Positions 48,004 through 59,368 are shown, counted from the first letter of the stretch. The stretch: DNA of 64,000 nt from Roseibium sp. TrichSKD4 (GCF_000148725.1 NZ_GL476320.1:1044189-1108188); one strand, 5' to 3'. Translations and numbers: made by a program. Notes: a model not told the origin generated them from the letters alone.

Positions 48004-49155
48004 ATGTCTTCTGAAACTCCGAAATTCTCTTTCAAGCTGACAAAAACCGACGGTATGGCTCGGCGCGGGGAGATCACCACGCCACATGGCGTTGTACAGA
48101 CACCTGCCTTCATGCCCGTGGGGACACAAGGCACCGTCAAAGCAATGTATCCGGAACAGGTTCGTGAGCTCGGATCTGATGTGGTTCTGGGGAATACCTA
48201 CCACTTGATGCTGCGTCCGGGGGCGGAGCGTGTGGCGCGGTTGGGCGGCCTGCACAGCTTCATGAATTGGCCGCACACGATCCTGACCGACAGTGGCGGA
48301 TTTCAGGTGATGTCACTGGCCCAACTTCGCAAGTTGGATGAAGACGGCGTGCGCTTTCAAAGCCACATTGATGGCCAGAAATATCACCTGACACCGGAAC
48401 GCTCCATTGAAATACAGGGGCTTCTCGGGTCTGACATCCAGATGCAATTGGATGAATGTATCAAACTCCCATCTCCGCCGAAGGAAGTTCAGCGGGCGAT
48501 GGGACTCTCCCTGCGGTGGGCAGAGCGGTCACGGGTGCAGTTCGAGAACATGGGCGGGCCTGCTAAGGGGCAGGGGCTTTATGGGATTGTTCAGGGCGGT
48601 GATGTGCCGGACCTGCGGATAAAGTCAGCAGAAAGCCTGCGCGATATGCCGTTTGAGGGATATTCGGTTGGCGGGCTTGCCGTTGGTGAACCGCAAGATG
48701 TGATGTTGCGCATGCTGGAAGTCACCACACCAGTCATGCCAACCGGCAAGCCGCGCTATTTGATGGGTGTCGGTACGCCGGATGATCTTTTGGAAAGTGT
48801 CGCGCGTGGGATTGATCAGTTCGACTGCGTGATGCCAACCCGAGCCGGGCGCCATGGTCTCGCCTATACCCGCTTTGGCAAGGTGAACCTGAAAAACGCG
48901 CGCCATGCGGAAGATCTACGTCCGCTGGACGAGGAAAGTGATTGTCCTGCCACAAGCCAATATTCGAGGGCCTATTTACACCATTTGGTGCGCGCGGGAG
49001 AAGGTCTAGCCGGGATGCTGCTGACCTGGAACAATCTCGCCTACTATCAAACGCTCATGCGCGGCATGCGCGAGGCGATTGAGGCCGGAACCTTTGAGGA
49101 ATTCCGGCTCAAGACCAAAGCTGACTGGGCAAAGGGCGATATCGATCCCTTGTAA
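48004..49155 (+). CDS. tgt: tRNA-guanine transglycosylase, with a reduced zinc site
   Basis: Encodes 383 residues from ATG 48004 (AAGGA upstream); a longer frame from 47923 overlaps queA and is rejected. It exchanges guanine-34 for preQ1 in tRNAs for Asp, Asn, His and Tyr. Catalytic Asp lies in [12 protein letters not shown]; substrate loop GLAVGEP and GVGTPDDLL are intact. The usual zinc ligands Cys-X-Cys-X2-Cys...His of the E. coli and Zymomonas enzymes read here as SDCPAT and, later, WNN in place of EHN, so three of four appear replaced. This may be a lineage trait. Co-transcribed with queA. Confidence 0.95.
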   Translation: MSSETPKFSFKLTKTDGMARRGEITTPHGVVQTPAFMPVGTQGTVKAMYPEQVRELGSDVVLGNTYHLMLRPGAERVARLGGLHSFMNWPHTILTDSGGFQVMSLAQLRKLDEDGVRFQSHIDGQKYHLTPERSIEIQGLLGSDIQMQLDECIKLPSPPKEVQRAMGLSLRWAERSRVQFENMGGPAKGQGLYGIVQGGDVPDLRIKSAESLRDMPFEGYSVGGLAVGEPQDVMLRMLEVTTPVMPTGKPRYLMGVGTPDDLLESVARGIDQFDCVMPTRAGRHGLAYTRFGKVNLKNARHAEDLRPLDEESDCPATSQYSRAYLHHLVRAGEGLAGMLLTWNNLAYYQTLMRGMREAIEAGTFEEFRLKTKADWAKGDIDPL

Positions 49156-49169
49156 TTGGAGCAGTGCTG

Positions 49170-49625
49170 TTACGCACTGATGCCCTCATCCTTCTTGAGG
49201 TAACAGCCTGAGATGCGCCAGCTGCCATCAGGTTGTTTCTCGAAACTGTAGACAGCGAGCCAATTCTGGCCCTCCTGGTCCGTTACATACACTTCCTGCA
49301 TTGGGCCATGTGGTGTTTTGCGGGATTGGCCAAAGGTAACGTTCTTGGGCCGATAAACCGGCTTGTAGCCGTTCTTCACCATGTGGATGAAAATTTCCGG
49401 CGTCTGGAAACGTTTTTGCAGGGTCGGTGTTGCGTAAGAGAAAGCTTGCTTTGCATCGCCGCTCTGAAATGCGCTTATCTGTTTTTGGATAATTGATCGG
49501 AAAGCGCTGCCCTCTGCAAAATCTGCATAGGCAAGGGAAGGGGTTAACACCACCGGTGCAGCAACCATCCCTGTTGCCATGAAAAGCCCGATACCGAAAG
49601 CGGATAGTGTCCGTTTGATCTGCAT
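49170..49625 (-). CDS. Exported DUF4864-type protein
   Basis: Encodes 151 residues. A signal peptide (GIGLFMATGMVAAPVVLTPSLAYA) precedes a small alpha-beta domain: IIQKQISAFQSGDAKQAFSYATPTLQKRF, then VYRPKNVTFGQ and WRISGCYL. This is the fold pattern of DUF4864, a cystatin/NTF2-like periplasmic family of unknown function. It converges with tgt. The 110 bases upstream are AT-rich and probably contain its promoter. Confidence 0.8.
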   Translation of the reverse strand: MQIKRTLSAFGIGLFMATGMVAAPVVLTPSLAYADFAEGSAFRSIIQKQISAFQSGDAKQAFSYATPTLQKRFQTPEIFIHMVKNGYKPVYRPKNVTFGQSRKTPHGPMQEVYVTDQEGQNWLAVYSFEKQPDGSWRISGCYLKKDEGISA

Positions 49626-49735
49626 GTCCAGGAACTCCTTGAGGTCGTGGCTACCAGAACAATATACGGCGAAATATTTAGAATGGATTGCTGTCTAAAA
49701 TTGCAAGGATCTTGTTTTGCACTGTTGATCGGTCA

Positions 49736-50068
49736 CTACAGACGCCAGAGGGTGATCTGATCCGGTTTGCTTTCGCGCGGCAATCTCGCAGGGATATCCG
49801 CCAGCAACCCTTCACCATCGTTCATAAGAGACTGGAAGAAGGGCCAAACGTTCCCTTCCGCAAAATACTGATCATGTGGAACCGCAAGCACCACAGCGTC
49901 CGAACCGCGAAGATCATCAAGGCCTGAGAGGGACAGGTCATATTCGGCCCTGACCTCGTCAGGATCGGCTAGCGGATCATGGACGAGAACTTCAGCCCCG
50001 AATTCTCTCAGTTCGGTAATTAGGTCGATGACTTTGGAATTTCGTGTGTCCGGGACGTTGGCTTTGTA
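49736..50068 (-). pseudogene. Nucleotide-sugar dehydrogenase, C-terminal fragment cut off by IS66 element
   Basis: On the minus strand the reading continues from the insertion point as YKANVPDTRNSKVIDLITELREFGAEVLVHDPLADPDEV and ends with WRL-stop at 49736. This is the UDP-binding C-terminal domain of the UDP-glucose/GDP-mannose dehydrogenase family. It has no start of its own. The rest of the gene lies at 54014-54997, beyond the inserted element. Confidence 0.87.
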
Positions 50069-50114
50069 GTGACCGTCCGGCGAAGGCGCTCTGGCGCGAC
50101 ACCGATGCGGCCTG

Positions 50115-51641
50115 TTACGCTGCCTGAGCAGCGTAACGCCAGGGCAGAAGTTCGTCGAGGCGTGTGATTTTGTGGTCGGCGACTTGACCGAGGACCCAGG
50201 TCAGCCAGGCCTGAGGGTCAACACCGTTGAGCTTGGCCGTTTCGATCAGGGTATAAGCGATAGCCATGGCTTTGCCGCCGCCTTGGGAGCCTGAGAACAT
50301 CCAATTTTTGCGTCCGATGGCGACGGGTTTAACGGCGCGCTCGGCGGTGTTGTTATCCAATTCCAGATGGCCGAGCTCAAGGTATGGGCGTGCTTTCGGC
50401 ATTCGGCCCAAGGCATAGCGGATGGCCTGCGCGAGTGGTGACTTTCCCGAGATTTTGGGCAATTGCGTCTGCAACCATTCTTCCAAGGCGTCAAAGATCG
50501 GTTTTGCCCTAGCCTGCCGGATGGTAGCGCGGTCTTCGGGGGGCATGCCCCTGATCTCTTTCTCGATAGCGTAAAGCTCAGCAATCCGGCGGATGACTTC
50601 TTCGGCAATGGCGCTGCCCTGCGAGGAGAAGACATCCACGAACTTGCGTCGTACATGCGCCATGCAGGCCATCTCATCGGCTTTGTCGTCACCGAACACA
50701 CCGTTGAACCCGGAATATCCATCCGCATGGACCCAGCCCTTGTATCCCGACAAATGAGCAACGGGATGCTCTCCTTTGCGATCCACCGTGAACTGATACC
50801 ATGCACAGGGTGGCGATTGGCCAGACCAGGCACGCTCATCCCGCACATAGGTCCAGACCCGCGCCGTTTTGGTCTTCTTGTTGCCGGGGGCCAGCATTTT
50901 GATGGGCGTATCGTCGGCAAAAAGCGCAGGTCCTTGCCGCACCATCCGTCCGATGGCATCGGCAAGAGGTTCCAGCAGGGCCGTCGAGCGACCAACCCAG
51001 TCGGCCATGGTCGAGCGGTCCAGATCGACGCCTTCACGGGCAAAGATCTGGCTCAGGCGATAGAGGGGTAAATGATCGGCATATTTGCTTACCAGAACAT
51101 GGGCCAACAATCCCGGTCCGGGCCGCCCACGCTCAATGGGGCGCGATGGCAGCGGCGCTTGCACAATCGCCTCGCACCATGAACAGGCTTTGCGGGGCCG
51201 GATGATCCGCTTCACCTTGAAGCGTCCCGGCACGTATTCCAACTCTTCGGTGACATCCTCACCCAGGGTGCGCAAGTTGCCACCACAACGACCGCATTCA
51301 TCACCGGGAGAGAGCTCCTCGTCTTCCCGATCCAGATGATCCGGCAAGGGCTTGCGGCTGTGTTTGCGCTTCGGCTTTGGATCAACTCCCTCCTGCGACG
51401 GGGCGGGCTGTTTTGCCTGGTCTTCAGCGGCCTCAACAATCTCGGCGTCCTCGAGCAGATCGAGATTGAGCTGATCCAGACCCTCAGACTTGGAGCCGAA
51501 CCGATGCCGATTGGCCCCGTGCAACTGGTGTTGAAGCTGCTCGACCTTGAGGCTCAGAGCCTTGACCTCGTCGGCCAGAAGGCGGTTCACCGCCCTCAAT
51601 TCGGCGGGGTCCTCCGGGGTGATATCAAGGTCCTTCAGCAT
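50115..51641 (-). CDS. tnpC: IS66-family transposase TnpC
   Basis: Encodes 508 residues. An N-terminal coiled coil ([23 protein letters not shown]) is followed by the typical RFGSKSE motif and a zinc-ribbon region ([13 protein letters not shown]...CSWCEA). The DDE core is [22 protein letters not shown] and [12 protein letters not shown]. It is full length for IS66 and shows no lesion. Confidence 0.93.
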   Translation of the reverse strand: MLKDLDITPEDPAELRAVNRLLADEVKALSLKVEQLQHQLHGANRHRFGSKSEGLDQLNLDLLEDAEIVEAAEDQAKQPAPSQEGVDPKPKRKHSRKPLPDHLDREDEELSPGDECGRCGGNLRTLGEDVTEELEYVPGRFKVKRIIRPRKACSWCEAIVQAPLPSRPIERGRPGPGLLAHVLVSKYADHLPLYRLSQIFAREGVDLDRSTMADWVGRSTALLEPLADAIGRMVRQGPALFADDTPIKMLAPGNKKTKTARVWTYVRDERAWSGQSPPCAWYQFTVDRKGEHPVAHLSGYKGWVHADGYSGFNGVFGDDKADEMACMAHVRRKFVDVFSSQGSAIAEEVIRRIAELYAIEKEIRGMPPEDRATIRQARAKPIFDALEEWLQTQLPKISGKSPLAQAIRYALGRMPKARPYLELGHLELDNNTAERAVKPVAIGRKNWMFSGSQGGGKAMAIAYTLIETAKLNGVDPQAWLTWVLGQVADHKITRLDELLPWRYAAQAA

Positions 51642-51710
51642 CTTCGATCTTATATCAGATCAAGGGCGTAAGTTGAATCCCGAGAGGCGCGCAAACGCCA
51701 ATATATTGGC

Positions 51711-52058
51711 CTATCCGACGCTCAGGGGCCGCCATGTTTTTTGCGGCATCCGCCAGTCTATGCCTTCAAGCAACATCGACAATTGCGCGGGCGTCACGCT
51801 GACCTTACCGTCCTTCGCAGCAGGCCAAACAAACCGGCCCTTCTCAAGGCGCTTGCTGAACAGGCATGCGCCCTGTCGATCCCACCAGATGATCTTCAGC
51901 AGATCACCGCGCCGTCCCCGGAACACAAACAGATGTCCAGAATAGGGTTCAAGCTCCAGAACCTTCTCCGCCTGAGCCGCCAAAGTGTTGAACCCGCGCC
52001 GCATGTCCGTCACCCCGGCAGCCAGCCAAACCCGCGCGTTGGACGGCACGGGGATCAC
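51711..52058 (-). CDS. tnpB: IS66 accessory protein TnpB
   Basis: Encodes 115 residues with the IS66 Orf2 pattern: [54 protein letters not shown]. It is needed with TnpA for transposition in this family. It overlaps tnpA by 4 nt. Confidence 0.93.
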   Translation of the reverse strand: MIPVPSNARVWLAAGVTDMRRGFNTLAAQAEKVLELEPYSGHLFVFRGRRGDLLKIIWWDRQGACLFSKRLEKGRFVWPAAKDGKVSVTPAQLSMLLEGIDWRMPQKTWRPLSVG

Positions 52059-52462
52059 GGCATTAGACCTTCAACCAAAGCCAGCACCGTCGGCAGCGCC
52101 GTCGTCCCTTCCACCAATACCCGCCGCCCGTCCGACAGCGTGATATCAACCCGCTGAGCCGACAACGGCATATCCGAGGCAAGCGCCGCGATCTGGTGGC
52201 CTGGTGCGGCCTGCGGGCCCTCTATCTCCACTGGTAGAAACGCCGCTCCATCAAGGACGCAATCGCTGTCTTCTGGCGCAAACCGCTCATCACGCAGCCA
52301 GTTGTGGATCAGGTTCGCATTCATCGCAGAGCGGCGCGCAACCTGCGCAACCGAAACCCCCGGCACTCTGGCCTGCAAACAGATCGACCGCTTCTCGTCA
52401 TCCGACCAAAACCGCTTCTTGCTGCCCTTCTTCGTACCCAAAATGTGCCTCACAATGTCCAT
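52055..52462 (-). CDS. tnpA: IS66 accessory protein TnpA
   Basis: Encodes 135 residues from ATG 52462 (MDIVRHILG); the open frame upstream to 52522 is not part of the family and crosses toward the nested element. It has a helix-turn-helix region ([23 protein letters not shown]). The promoter side of this gene is displaced by the nested IS5-type element about 45 bp upstream, so expression of the IS66 genes may be altered. Confidence 0.9.
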   Translation of the reverse strand: MDIVRHILGTKKGSKKRFWSDDEKRSICLQARVPGVSVAQVARRSAMNANLIHNWLRDERFAPEDSDCVLDGAAFLPVEIEGPQAAPGHQIAALASDMPLSAQRVDITLSDGRRVLVEGTTALPTVLALVEGLMP

Positions 52463-52482
52463 TAGTCCGCCCTGAACAACGT

Positions 52483-53832
52483 CTAAGCCATTGATGTTGC
52501 GCGTGGCCGAAGCAATACGCAAATATTCGATTTGACCGGTTTGGGGATGGGGTTTGTGATCCAGAGCAGCAAAATGATCAGTGCATTGAGGATCAGACGC
52601 AGGTTATGACCGGCTGCGGCCAGCAGGGCGTTGATGGCATCGCCATTTTTGCCATTGAGGAAGTTCCGGTCAAGTCGTCCATCTGTTTTCATGTGGCCGA
52701 TGGTGGCCTCGATCGCTGATCGTCGTTTCAGCTCACGCTTCATCTGTGCCGTCAGCCCGCGCTTCTGGCCGGAGATCATGACCTTGGCGTCGCCCTCATA
52801 ATCATGCCCCCGATAGCCACGGTCCACATAGACACGCTCAGCTTTGGTGCCGCAGACTTTCTCAGCCTGACTGATGGTGTCATTCAAGGTGTGCCCATCA
52901 TAGGGATTGCCCTCAAAAGCCCTCGCCGCAAGAACCAATCCTTCCCGATTGGTCGTGGCAATGCCAACCTTGGCCCCGAACTCGTAAGGTGTTCGCGCCT
53001 TGCCCTTGGCAATACAGGCCACTTCCGGCGCATGCATGGAATAAATCTTGTTTTTGTCCTTGGGGGTCTGGGCCAGAAGCCGCTCCACCAGTCCCAGCAG
53101 ACGGGAGAACCGGTGCTCAAGACCTTCGTTGCCTGCGATCTTGCGGGAGATGTCGCGATAGACCCGGCCCAGATAGGTCTTCAGCTTTTTGAGTTCCCGG
53201 CGCATCCGCTTGAACTGTTTGGCATGGGCATAACGGCCCGCCATCAAGGCCGCCTTTTTGGCAACTCTGGTATGGCTGCGACGCAAGATGATGCCGGCCC
53301 TCTTGGCCTGGCGCACCAGAAGCTGCAAGGCCTTGTGATAAAGACGGCTATCGGTGGGATGGGCAATGGCTTTGGGTTGAACGGTCGTATCAACCAAGAC
53401 CCGCTCAAGGCTGCTCTTCTTGATCGTCCCGCTCTCAATCGCAACACCTACCGTAGCAGAAAGAAGCTTTTCCATTCCCTCAGGACCAATCCGTTTGCGC
53501 CAGCGGGTCATGGTTGAGGGATCAATGGGGAATTGGTGCTGGAAAAACTCAAAACCGCAGAAAGACTGCCAGTAGGGGTTTTCAACCCAACGCTCAACCG
53601 TCTCTTCATCGGAAAGATCGTACATGTGCTTGAGAAAGTGCAGCCCGGCCATCAGACGCGTTGGTTTGGCCGGTCGTCCCAAGGGGCGATAATGCCTGCC
53701 GAACTCCGCATCAAATTCATCCCAAGGCATCAGACCAGACAGCCGCACCAACGAATGGTTCATATCGATGATTGCGGCCAGGCGTTCCTTGAACAGATCG
53801 CCACACCGTTTGTTGCGTTTTGAAGGTCTCAT
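52483..53832 (-). CDS. IS5-type transposase
   Basis: Encodes 449 residues. The N-terminal region (SLVRLSGLMPWDEFDAEF, RLMAGLHFLKHMYDLSDEE, YWQSFCGFEFFQHQFPIDPSTMTRWRKRIG) and DDE motifs (VLVDTTVQPKAIAHPTD, VYVDRGYRGHDY, RRSAIEATIGHMKTDGRL) fit the IS5/IS1182-like group. The last ~8 residues and the stop at 52483 lie outside the predicted left end of the element, so the protein end is encoded by the IS66 sequence. Confidence 0.88.
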   Translation of the reverse strand: MRPSKRNKRCGDLFKERLAAIIDMNHSLVRLSGLMPWDEFDAEFGRHYRPLGRPAKPTRLMAGLHFLKHMYDLSDEETVERWVENPYWQSFCGFEFFQHQFPIDPSTMTRWRKRIGPEGMEKLLSATVGVAIESGTIKKSSLERVLVDTTVQPKAIAHPTDSRLYHKALQLLVRQAKRAGIILRRSHTRVAKKAALMAGRYAHAKQFKRMRRELKKLKTYLGRVYRDISRKIAGNEGLEHRFSRLLGLVERLLAQTPKDKNKIYSMHAPEVACIAKGKARTPYEFGAKVGIATTNREGLVLAARAFEGNPYDGHTLNDTISQAEKVCGTKAERVYVDRGYRGHDYEGDAKVMISGQKRGLTAQMKRELKRRSAIEATIGHMKTDGRLDRNFLNGKNGDAINALLAAAGHNLRLILNALIILLLWITNPIPKPVKSNICVLLRPRATSMA

Positions 53833-53861
53833 GAGAATATGCCAGAAAATGCGTGCTTCGG
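52507..53861 (-). mobile_element. IS5-type insertion sequence nested in the IS66 leader
   Basis: CCGAAGCA at 52507-52514 and its complement TGCTTCGG at 53854-53861 mark the likely ends, with further partial matches (ACGC) inward. Between them lies a single transposase gene. The exact ends and the short target duplication cannot be resolved by eye. Confidence 0.7.
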
Positions 53862-54013
53862 ATCAACTAACCGGCATATTCACACATCCAAAACCCAATG
53901 GGTATCCATACTCTTCAATCAGTTAAGGGGTTTTTCAGCGCGAACCCATTAACGAAAATGGACATTATCACCCCACTGCGCTCCCCGTCAGAGCGGGAAT
54001 ACCGAACGCTCAC

Positions 54014-54997
54014 GCTTTGTATGTCAGTCCGAGGATTGCAATTTTCGGCGGCATGGACCGACCAAGTTTGACACAAGACTGGATGATCTTTCCGGCAATG
54101 AACGCTGGCATGGCTTCATTTGTCCCGCGTCCGGCCAGAATGACTTGCGGTGTCAGTCCAATCTCATGGGCCTTGTGTGTGAGATAATAGGGGTCCACAC
54201 CGATGCAATGTCCACCAACAAGGCCTGGCTGAAAGGGAAGGAAGTTCCACTTTGTAGAGGCTCCGGCCAACACGTCTCTGGTATCGATCCCCATGGCGTG
54301 AAACAAAATGGCCAGTTCGTTCATGAGCGCAATATTCAAATCGCGCTGGGTGTTCTCAATCACCTTTGCGGCTTCTGCCGCCTTGATGGACGGGGCGATA
54401 TGGACACCTGCCTTGACGACGCTTGCATATAAATCTGCCAGAGTACGCGTCGCGACCTCTGAGCTCGCCGAGACAACCTTTGTGATTGTTGTAAAATCGT
54501 GAACCTTGTCACCTGGGTTAATCCGCTCCGGCGAATAGCCAACCTCGAAACCTTCACCGAGTTTCAGCCCTGATCCCGCCTCCAGAAATGGCACCGCAAT
54601 ATCCTCGGTTGCTCCGGGAAAAACGGTACTCTCAAATACAACGATCGCGTCCGGTTTCAAGTTCTGGCCAACGGCGGATGCAGCCCCCCTTGAAAGGGGA
54701 AAGATCGGGGCGTTTGGCTTGGTCCACTGGAGTTGGTACAGCAACAATAACGATGTCGCATTGTTTCAAGGCACTAGGATCATGGGTGAGCGAAAGTGTT
54801 TTGCTCTCCAGATCACTATTGTCAACTGATCCCGTCTTGTCTTTGCCTGACTTGAGATCGGCCAGTCGAGCCCTGTTGATATCAAATCCGGTGACCGCGT
54901 ACCCGGCTTTTGCAAAGCTGCATGCGACGGGTAGCCCAACATATCCGAGGCCAACAATACCAAGTGCAGGCTTCGGCTTTTCTGACAGTGACATCAT
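54014..54997 (-). pseudogene. Nucleotide-sugar dehydrogenase (TviB/WbpA-like), N-terminal and central part, frameshifted and interrupted
   Basis: From ATG 54997 or 54994 the protein begins with a Rossmann motif (LGIVGLGYVGLPVACSFAKAGYAVTGFD), then [20 protein letters not shown] run of six C at 54684-54689 (five expected) shifts the frame. The second frame continues [40 protein letters not shown], the Lys/Asn helix and catalytic [19 protein letters not shown] (Cys), ending at ILGLTYKA where the IS66 element sits. The enzyme would oxidise a UDP-sugar such as UDP-GlcNAc to its uronate for a surface polysaccharide. Two independent lesions make it non-functional. Confidence 0.88.
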
Positions 54998-55092
54998 GGA
55001 ATCCAGAGCTGAGACCGGACCTTGGATCAGATCAAATCCTTACAAACAAGCAAGTGCGTGCAAAGCGCACGTCTTGTGGCCTACTGGGTTGC

Positions 55093-55974
55093 TTAGCTTG
55101 GGTCAAGCATGGTCCGCAGCAAGGGGACAAGTTCTTCGGCCAGATCCGGAGTGTCGAGAGCATAGGCAATGTTGGCACTCAGGAAGCCAGCCTTTGAGCC
55201 ACAGTCGTAGCTTTTGCCTTCGTATTTCAGTGAGGAGAACGGCTGGCTTTCCAGAAGTTTTAGCATGCTGTCAGTCAGCTGTATTTCTCCACCTGCACCT
55301 GTGCCCTGCTCGGATAATAGGTCAAAAATCTCGGGCTGGAGAATATAGCGACCGGTGATTTGCAGGTTGGACGGCGCAGTACCGGGGGCCGGTTTTTCCA
55401 CCATATTGGCAATCTGGCTGGCCCGTTTATCAATCTTGTCACCCAGTGCGACAATGCCGTAATTGTGCGTCTGGTCTTCTGGCACTTCTTCAACCGCAAT
55501 CACATTGCCGCCGGTGCGATCATAAAGATCGACCATTTGCTTCAGGCAGCTGGTTTCGGATTTGATGATCACATCCGGTAGAAGAATGGCGAACGGCTCG
55601 CGCCCGATAATATCGCGGGCGCACCAGATGGCGTGACCTAGTCCGAGCGGATCTTGTTGCCGGGTAAAGCTTGTCGAACCGGGCTCAGGGCGGATCGCTT
55701 CCAGAAGGTCAAGGGCGCCCTTTTTGTTACGTTCCTTCAGTGTATCTTCCAGCTCATAAGCCCTGTCGAAATGGTCTTCGATCACGCCTTTGTTTCGTCC
55801 TGTGACAAAGACGATGTGTTCAATCCCGGCAGCGCGGGCTTCATCGACCACATATTGAACAATTGGCCGGTCCACGATTGTGAGCATTTCTTTAGGAACG
55901 GCTTTGGTCGCAGGCAAAAAACGGGTTCCCAGTCCAGCAACGGGAAGAATGGCTTTGCGGATAGGCTTGTTCAT
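55093..55974 (-). CDS. galU: UTP-glucose-1-phosphate uridylyltransferase
   Basis: Encodes 293 residues from ATG 55974 (MNKPIRKAILPVAGLG); in-frame ATGs at 55989 and 56103 are possible but family members start near here. It makes UDP-glucose. Signature AGLGTRFLPATKAVPKEML with the catalytic Lys, VDEARAAGIEHIVFVTGRNK, DPLGLGHAIWCA, LLPDVII and GRYILQPEIFDLL. It is upstream of, and on the same strand as, the broken sugar dehydrogenase gene, which may share its transcript. Confidence 0.95.
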   Translation of the reverse strand: MNKPIRKAILPVAGLGTRFLPATKAVPKEMLTIVDRPIVQYVVDEARAAGIEHIVFVTGRNKGVIEDHFDRAYELEDTLKERNKKGALDLLEAIRPEPGSTSFTRQQDPLGLGHAIWCARDIIGREPFAILLPDVIIKSETSCLKQMVDLYDRTGGNVIAVEEVPEDQTHNYGIVALGDKIDKRASQIANMVEKPAPGTAPSNLQITGRYILQPEIFDLLSEQGTGAGGEIQLTDSMLKLLESQPFSSLKYEGKSYDCGSKAGFLSANIAYALDTPDLAEELVPLLRTMLDPS

Positions 55975-56299
55975 TTTTGCAGCGTCCATGGTGCGAATCT
56001 GTGGTCGCCTTTTGCTTAATCTCCACTGCTTCTTCTGCCAAGTAGAAACACGTGAAATCAGCCATTTTGCTAAGTCTTGGTGGCTGAATTCCGCAATTTT
56101 CAATTCTTGCGTGTTGACCCCTTTGGGGGCGAAGGGGAGGCGATCTGGTGAATTGAATGGCAGTGTTTCCCCGAACTTGCCTTGCCGAGTTGCGATCCCG
56201 GCGAAAGAGGGCTATGCAACGGGCGATATTGAAGGTGGACGCGTCTGAAGAAGATGCTGTCCGGCGCCGTCTGTTTCTATCCAAAGGGCTAGTCCACGA
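55975..56299. other. Intergenic region between divergent galU and kdsA
   Basis: About 325 bases without a gene I can support. Short open frames on both strands lack family features and ribosome-binding sites. The region must contain the divergent galU and kdsA promoters. A small palindrome CCCC-TTT-GGGG (56118-56128) is the only symmetrical element noticed. Confidence 0.4.
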
Positions 56300-57142
56300 A
56301 TGTCCAAACCAAATTCTGTCGTCAACGTCGGAAACGTCTCCTTCTCAAATACGGCTGCGTTCAGCTTGATTGCTGGTCCATGTCAGATGGAAAGTCGCGA
56401 ACATGCTCTGGAGTGTGCTGCGGCAGTGAAGGAAATTGCCGGCAATTTGGGCATACCGGTTGTCTTCAAATCGTCCTTTGACAAGGCAAACAGAACATCA
56501 CTGTCTGGAAAACGCGGTGTGGGGCTGTCTGATGCGCTGCCTGTGTTTGGCGATATCAAGGAAAGATATGGCATGCCGGTGTTGACCGACGTGCATGCGG
56601 CAGAACAATGCGCGCCAGTCTCTGAAGTCGTAGACATTTTGCAAATACCTGCCTTCTTGTGCCGACAGACTGACCTGCTGGTTGCAGCCGCACAAACCGG
56701 AGCGGTGGTAAATGTCAAAAAAGGGCAGTTTCTTGCGCCTTGGGACATGAAAAACGTTATGGAGAAGGTAACGGAATCCAGCAACCCGAATGTTCTCCTG
56801 ACCGAACGCGGGGCTAGTTTTGGTTACAATACGCTCGTGAGTGACATGAGGGCTTTACCCATCATGGCGCAGACCGGCGCTCCGGTCATTTTTGATGCGA
56901 CGCATTCCGTGCAGCAGCCGGGCGGGCAGGGCACATCCAGCGGCGGGGACCGTACGATGGTCCCCGTATTGAGCAGAGCAGCAGTTGCTGTCGGCGTTGC
57001 TGGGCTTTTCATTGAGACGCATCCAGACCCAGATAGCGCCCCTTCAGACGGCCCCAACATGGTGCCGCTTAAAGATCTTGGTGCGTTGCTGTCTCAGTTG
57101 AAGGCACTGGATAGTGTCGTAAAGGCACCAACGACCAACTAA
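56300..57142 (+). CDS. kdsA: 3-deoxy-D-manno-octulosonate 8-phosphate synthase
   Basis: Encodes 280 residues. It condenses phosphoenolpyruvate with arabinose 5-phosphate to KDO-8-phosphate for lipopolysaccharide. Landmarks: [87 protein letters not shown] and [15 protein letters not shown]. Full length. A strong terminator follows and separates it from eno. Confidence 0.96.
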   Translation: MSKPNSVVNVGNVSFSNTAAFSLIAGPCQMESREHALECAAAVKEIAGNLGIPVVFKSSFDKANRTSLSGKRGVGLSDALPVFGDIKERYGMPVLTDVHAAEQCAPVSEVVDILQIPAFLCRQTDLLVAAAQTGAVVNVKKGQFLAPWDMKNVMEKVTESSNPNVLLTERGASFGYNTLVSDMRALPIMAQTGAPVIFDATHSVQQPGGQGTSSGGDRTMVPVLSRAAVAVGVAGLFIETHPDPDSAPSDGPNMVPLKDLGALLSQLKALDSVVKAPTTN

Positions 57143-57153
57143 GTCACGATTTT

Positions 57154-57176
57154 AGGCCGCTTTAGCGGCCCTTTTT
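57154..57176 (+). terminator. Rho-independent terminator of kdsA
   Basis: GGCCGC (57154-57159), loop TTTA, GCGGCC (57164-57169), then C and six T. Confidence 0.88.
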
Positions 57177-57261
57177 TGTCGTAGGAAATTGAAATTTGTA
57201 CCGGTTCCCGGTACGTCGTCATTGCAAATATTCGGGGCATGGTCCCCAGCCGAAGGAGTGA

Positions 57262-58542
<1,281 letters not shown>

Positions 58543-58550
58543 TCAAACCA

Positions 58551-58586
58551 AAAAGCCCACCGACTTTGATCTGTCGGTGGGCTTTT
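58551..58586. terminator. Bidirectional terminator between eno and the DsbA-like gene
   Basis: A perfect 14-bp inverted repeat, AAAAGCCCACCGAC (58551-58564) and GTCGGTGGGCTTTT (58573-58586), with A and T runs on opposite sides. It can end transcripts of eno (+) and of the converging DsbA-like gene (-). Confidence 0.88.
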
Positions 58587-58607
58587 TATAAATGAAGACC
58601 GGAAAAT

Positions 58608-59270
58608 TCAGGCGGTTTCGCTGGTCTGTGTTTCCGCGGCGTGCATGATCGCAGCTGCGATTGTTTCAGGTTTCTCTGCGCCGGACAGCGCAAAGCGCTG
58701 GTCTACGATGAAGCAGGGGACGCCGGTCACCCCCATCTCGTGGGCTTGTGAGATCTGCTTGTTCATTTTGTCCATATCGGAATCTGTTCCAAACAATTGT
58801 TCGACCAGATCCGATTGCATTCCCGCTTCATCTGAAATCCGCACCAAGGTTTCGGACTTGGTGAGGTCTTCGCCATCGATGAAATAGGCCTTGAACAGGC
58901 GTTCTACGACATCGTCTTGCAGATCGTCGGAACGCGACCACAGGATCAGCCGGTGGCAATCAAGGGTGTTTGGCGACAAGGTAATCTTGTCAAATGCGAA
59001 GGGTATCCCCTCGGCCCGTCCGGCGTTTTCGATTTCCGCATAGACCTCTTTGGCCTTCTCTATGCTGCCGAATTTGTCTGCCAGATATTGGGTGCGGTCC
59101 TTGCCTTCCTTGGGAAGGGTTGCGTCAAGTTGGTATGGGTGCCAGCGTACATCCACCGGAATGTCAGGGATGGACTTCAGGGCTTTTTCCAAACGCCGTT
59201 TGCCGATGTAACACCACGGGCACATGACATCGGAGATGACGTCGAGTGTTATCGCGGTAGTTTCCGTCAT
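58608..59270 (-). CDS. DsbA-family (FrnE-like) thiol oxidoreductase
   Basis: Encodes 220 residues without signal peptide, so cytoplasmic. A thioredoxin-fold motif CPWC (in SDVMCPWCYIGKRRLEKAL) sits near the N-terminus, a helical insert follows, and the cis-Pro loop reads GVTGVPCFIVDQRFALSGAE. This is the FrnE subgroup, first named from frenolicin synthesis. Members may act as disulfide isomerases under oxidative stress or as 2-hydroxychromene-carboxylate-isomerase-like enzymes; the substrate is unknown. Confidence 0.9.
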   Translation of the reverse strand: MTETTAITLDVISDVMCPWCYIGKRRLEKALKSIPDIPVDVRWHPYQLDATLPKEGKDRTQYLADKFGSIEKAKEVYAEIENAGRAEGIPFAFDKITLSPNTLDCHRLILWSRSDDLQDDVVERLFKAYFIDGEDLTKSETLVRISDEAGMQSDLVEQLFGTDSDMDKMNKQISQAHEMGVTGVPCFIVDQRFALSGAEKPETIAAAIMHAAETQTSETA

Positions 59271-59368
59271 GCTGTTACCCTTTTATTCGCCTCGTGCTTT
59301 TATCAACCGTAGGTGAATTGAATAGCCTTTGCAAATCAACGCGCCACGATGTACCCATTGTTTCCAGA

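Larger units (their letters stand above)
50069..54013 (-). mobile_element. IS66-family insertion sequence (contains a nested IS5-type element) with 8-bp target duplication
   Basis: The inserted segment is flanked by the same 8 bases, GCTTTGTA, at 50061-50068 and 54014-54021, the duplication size typical of IS66. Its ends are imperfect inverted repeats: GTGACCGTCCGG inward from 50069 and GTGAGCGTTCGG inward from 54013. Inside are the three IS66 genes tnpA, tnpB and tnpC on the minus strand, plus a second element at about 52507-53861. Confidence 0.92.

Noticed and set aside
56157-56369. Small plus-strand open frame before kdsA
   Set aside because: It overlaps kdsA in another frame and shows no ribosome-binding site or family motif.
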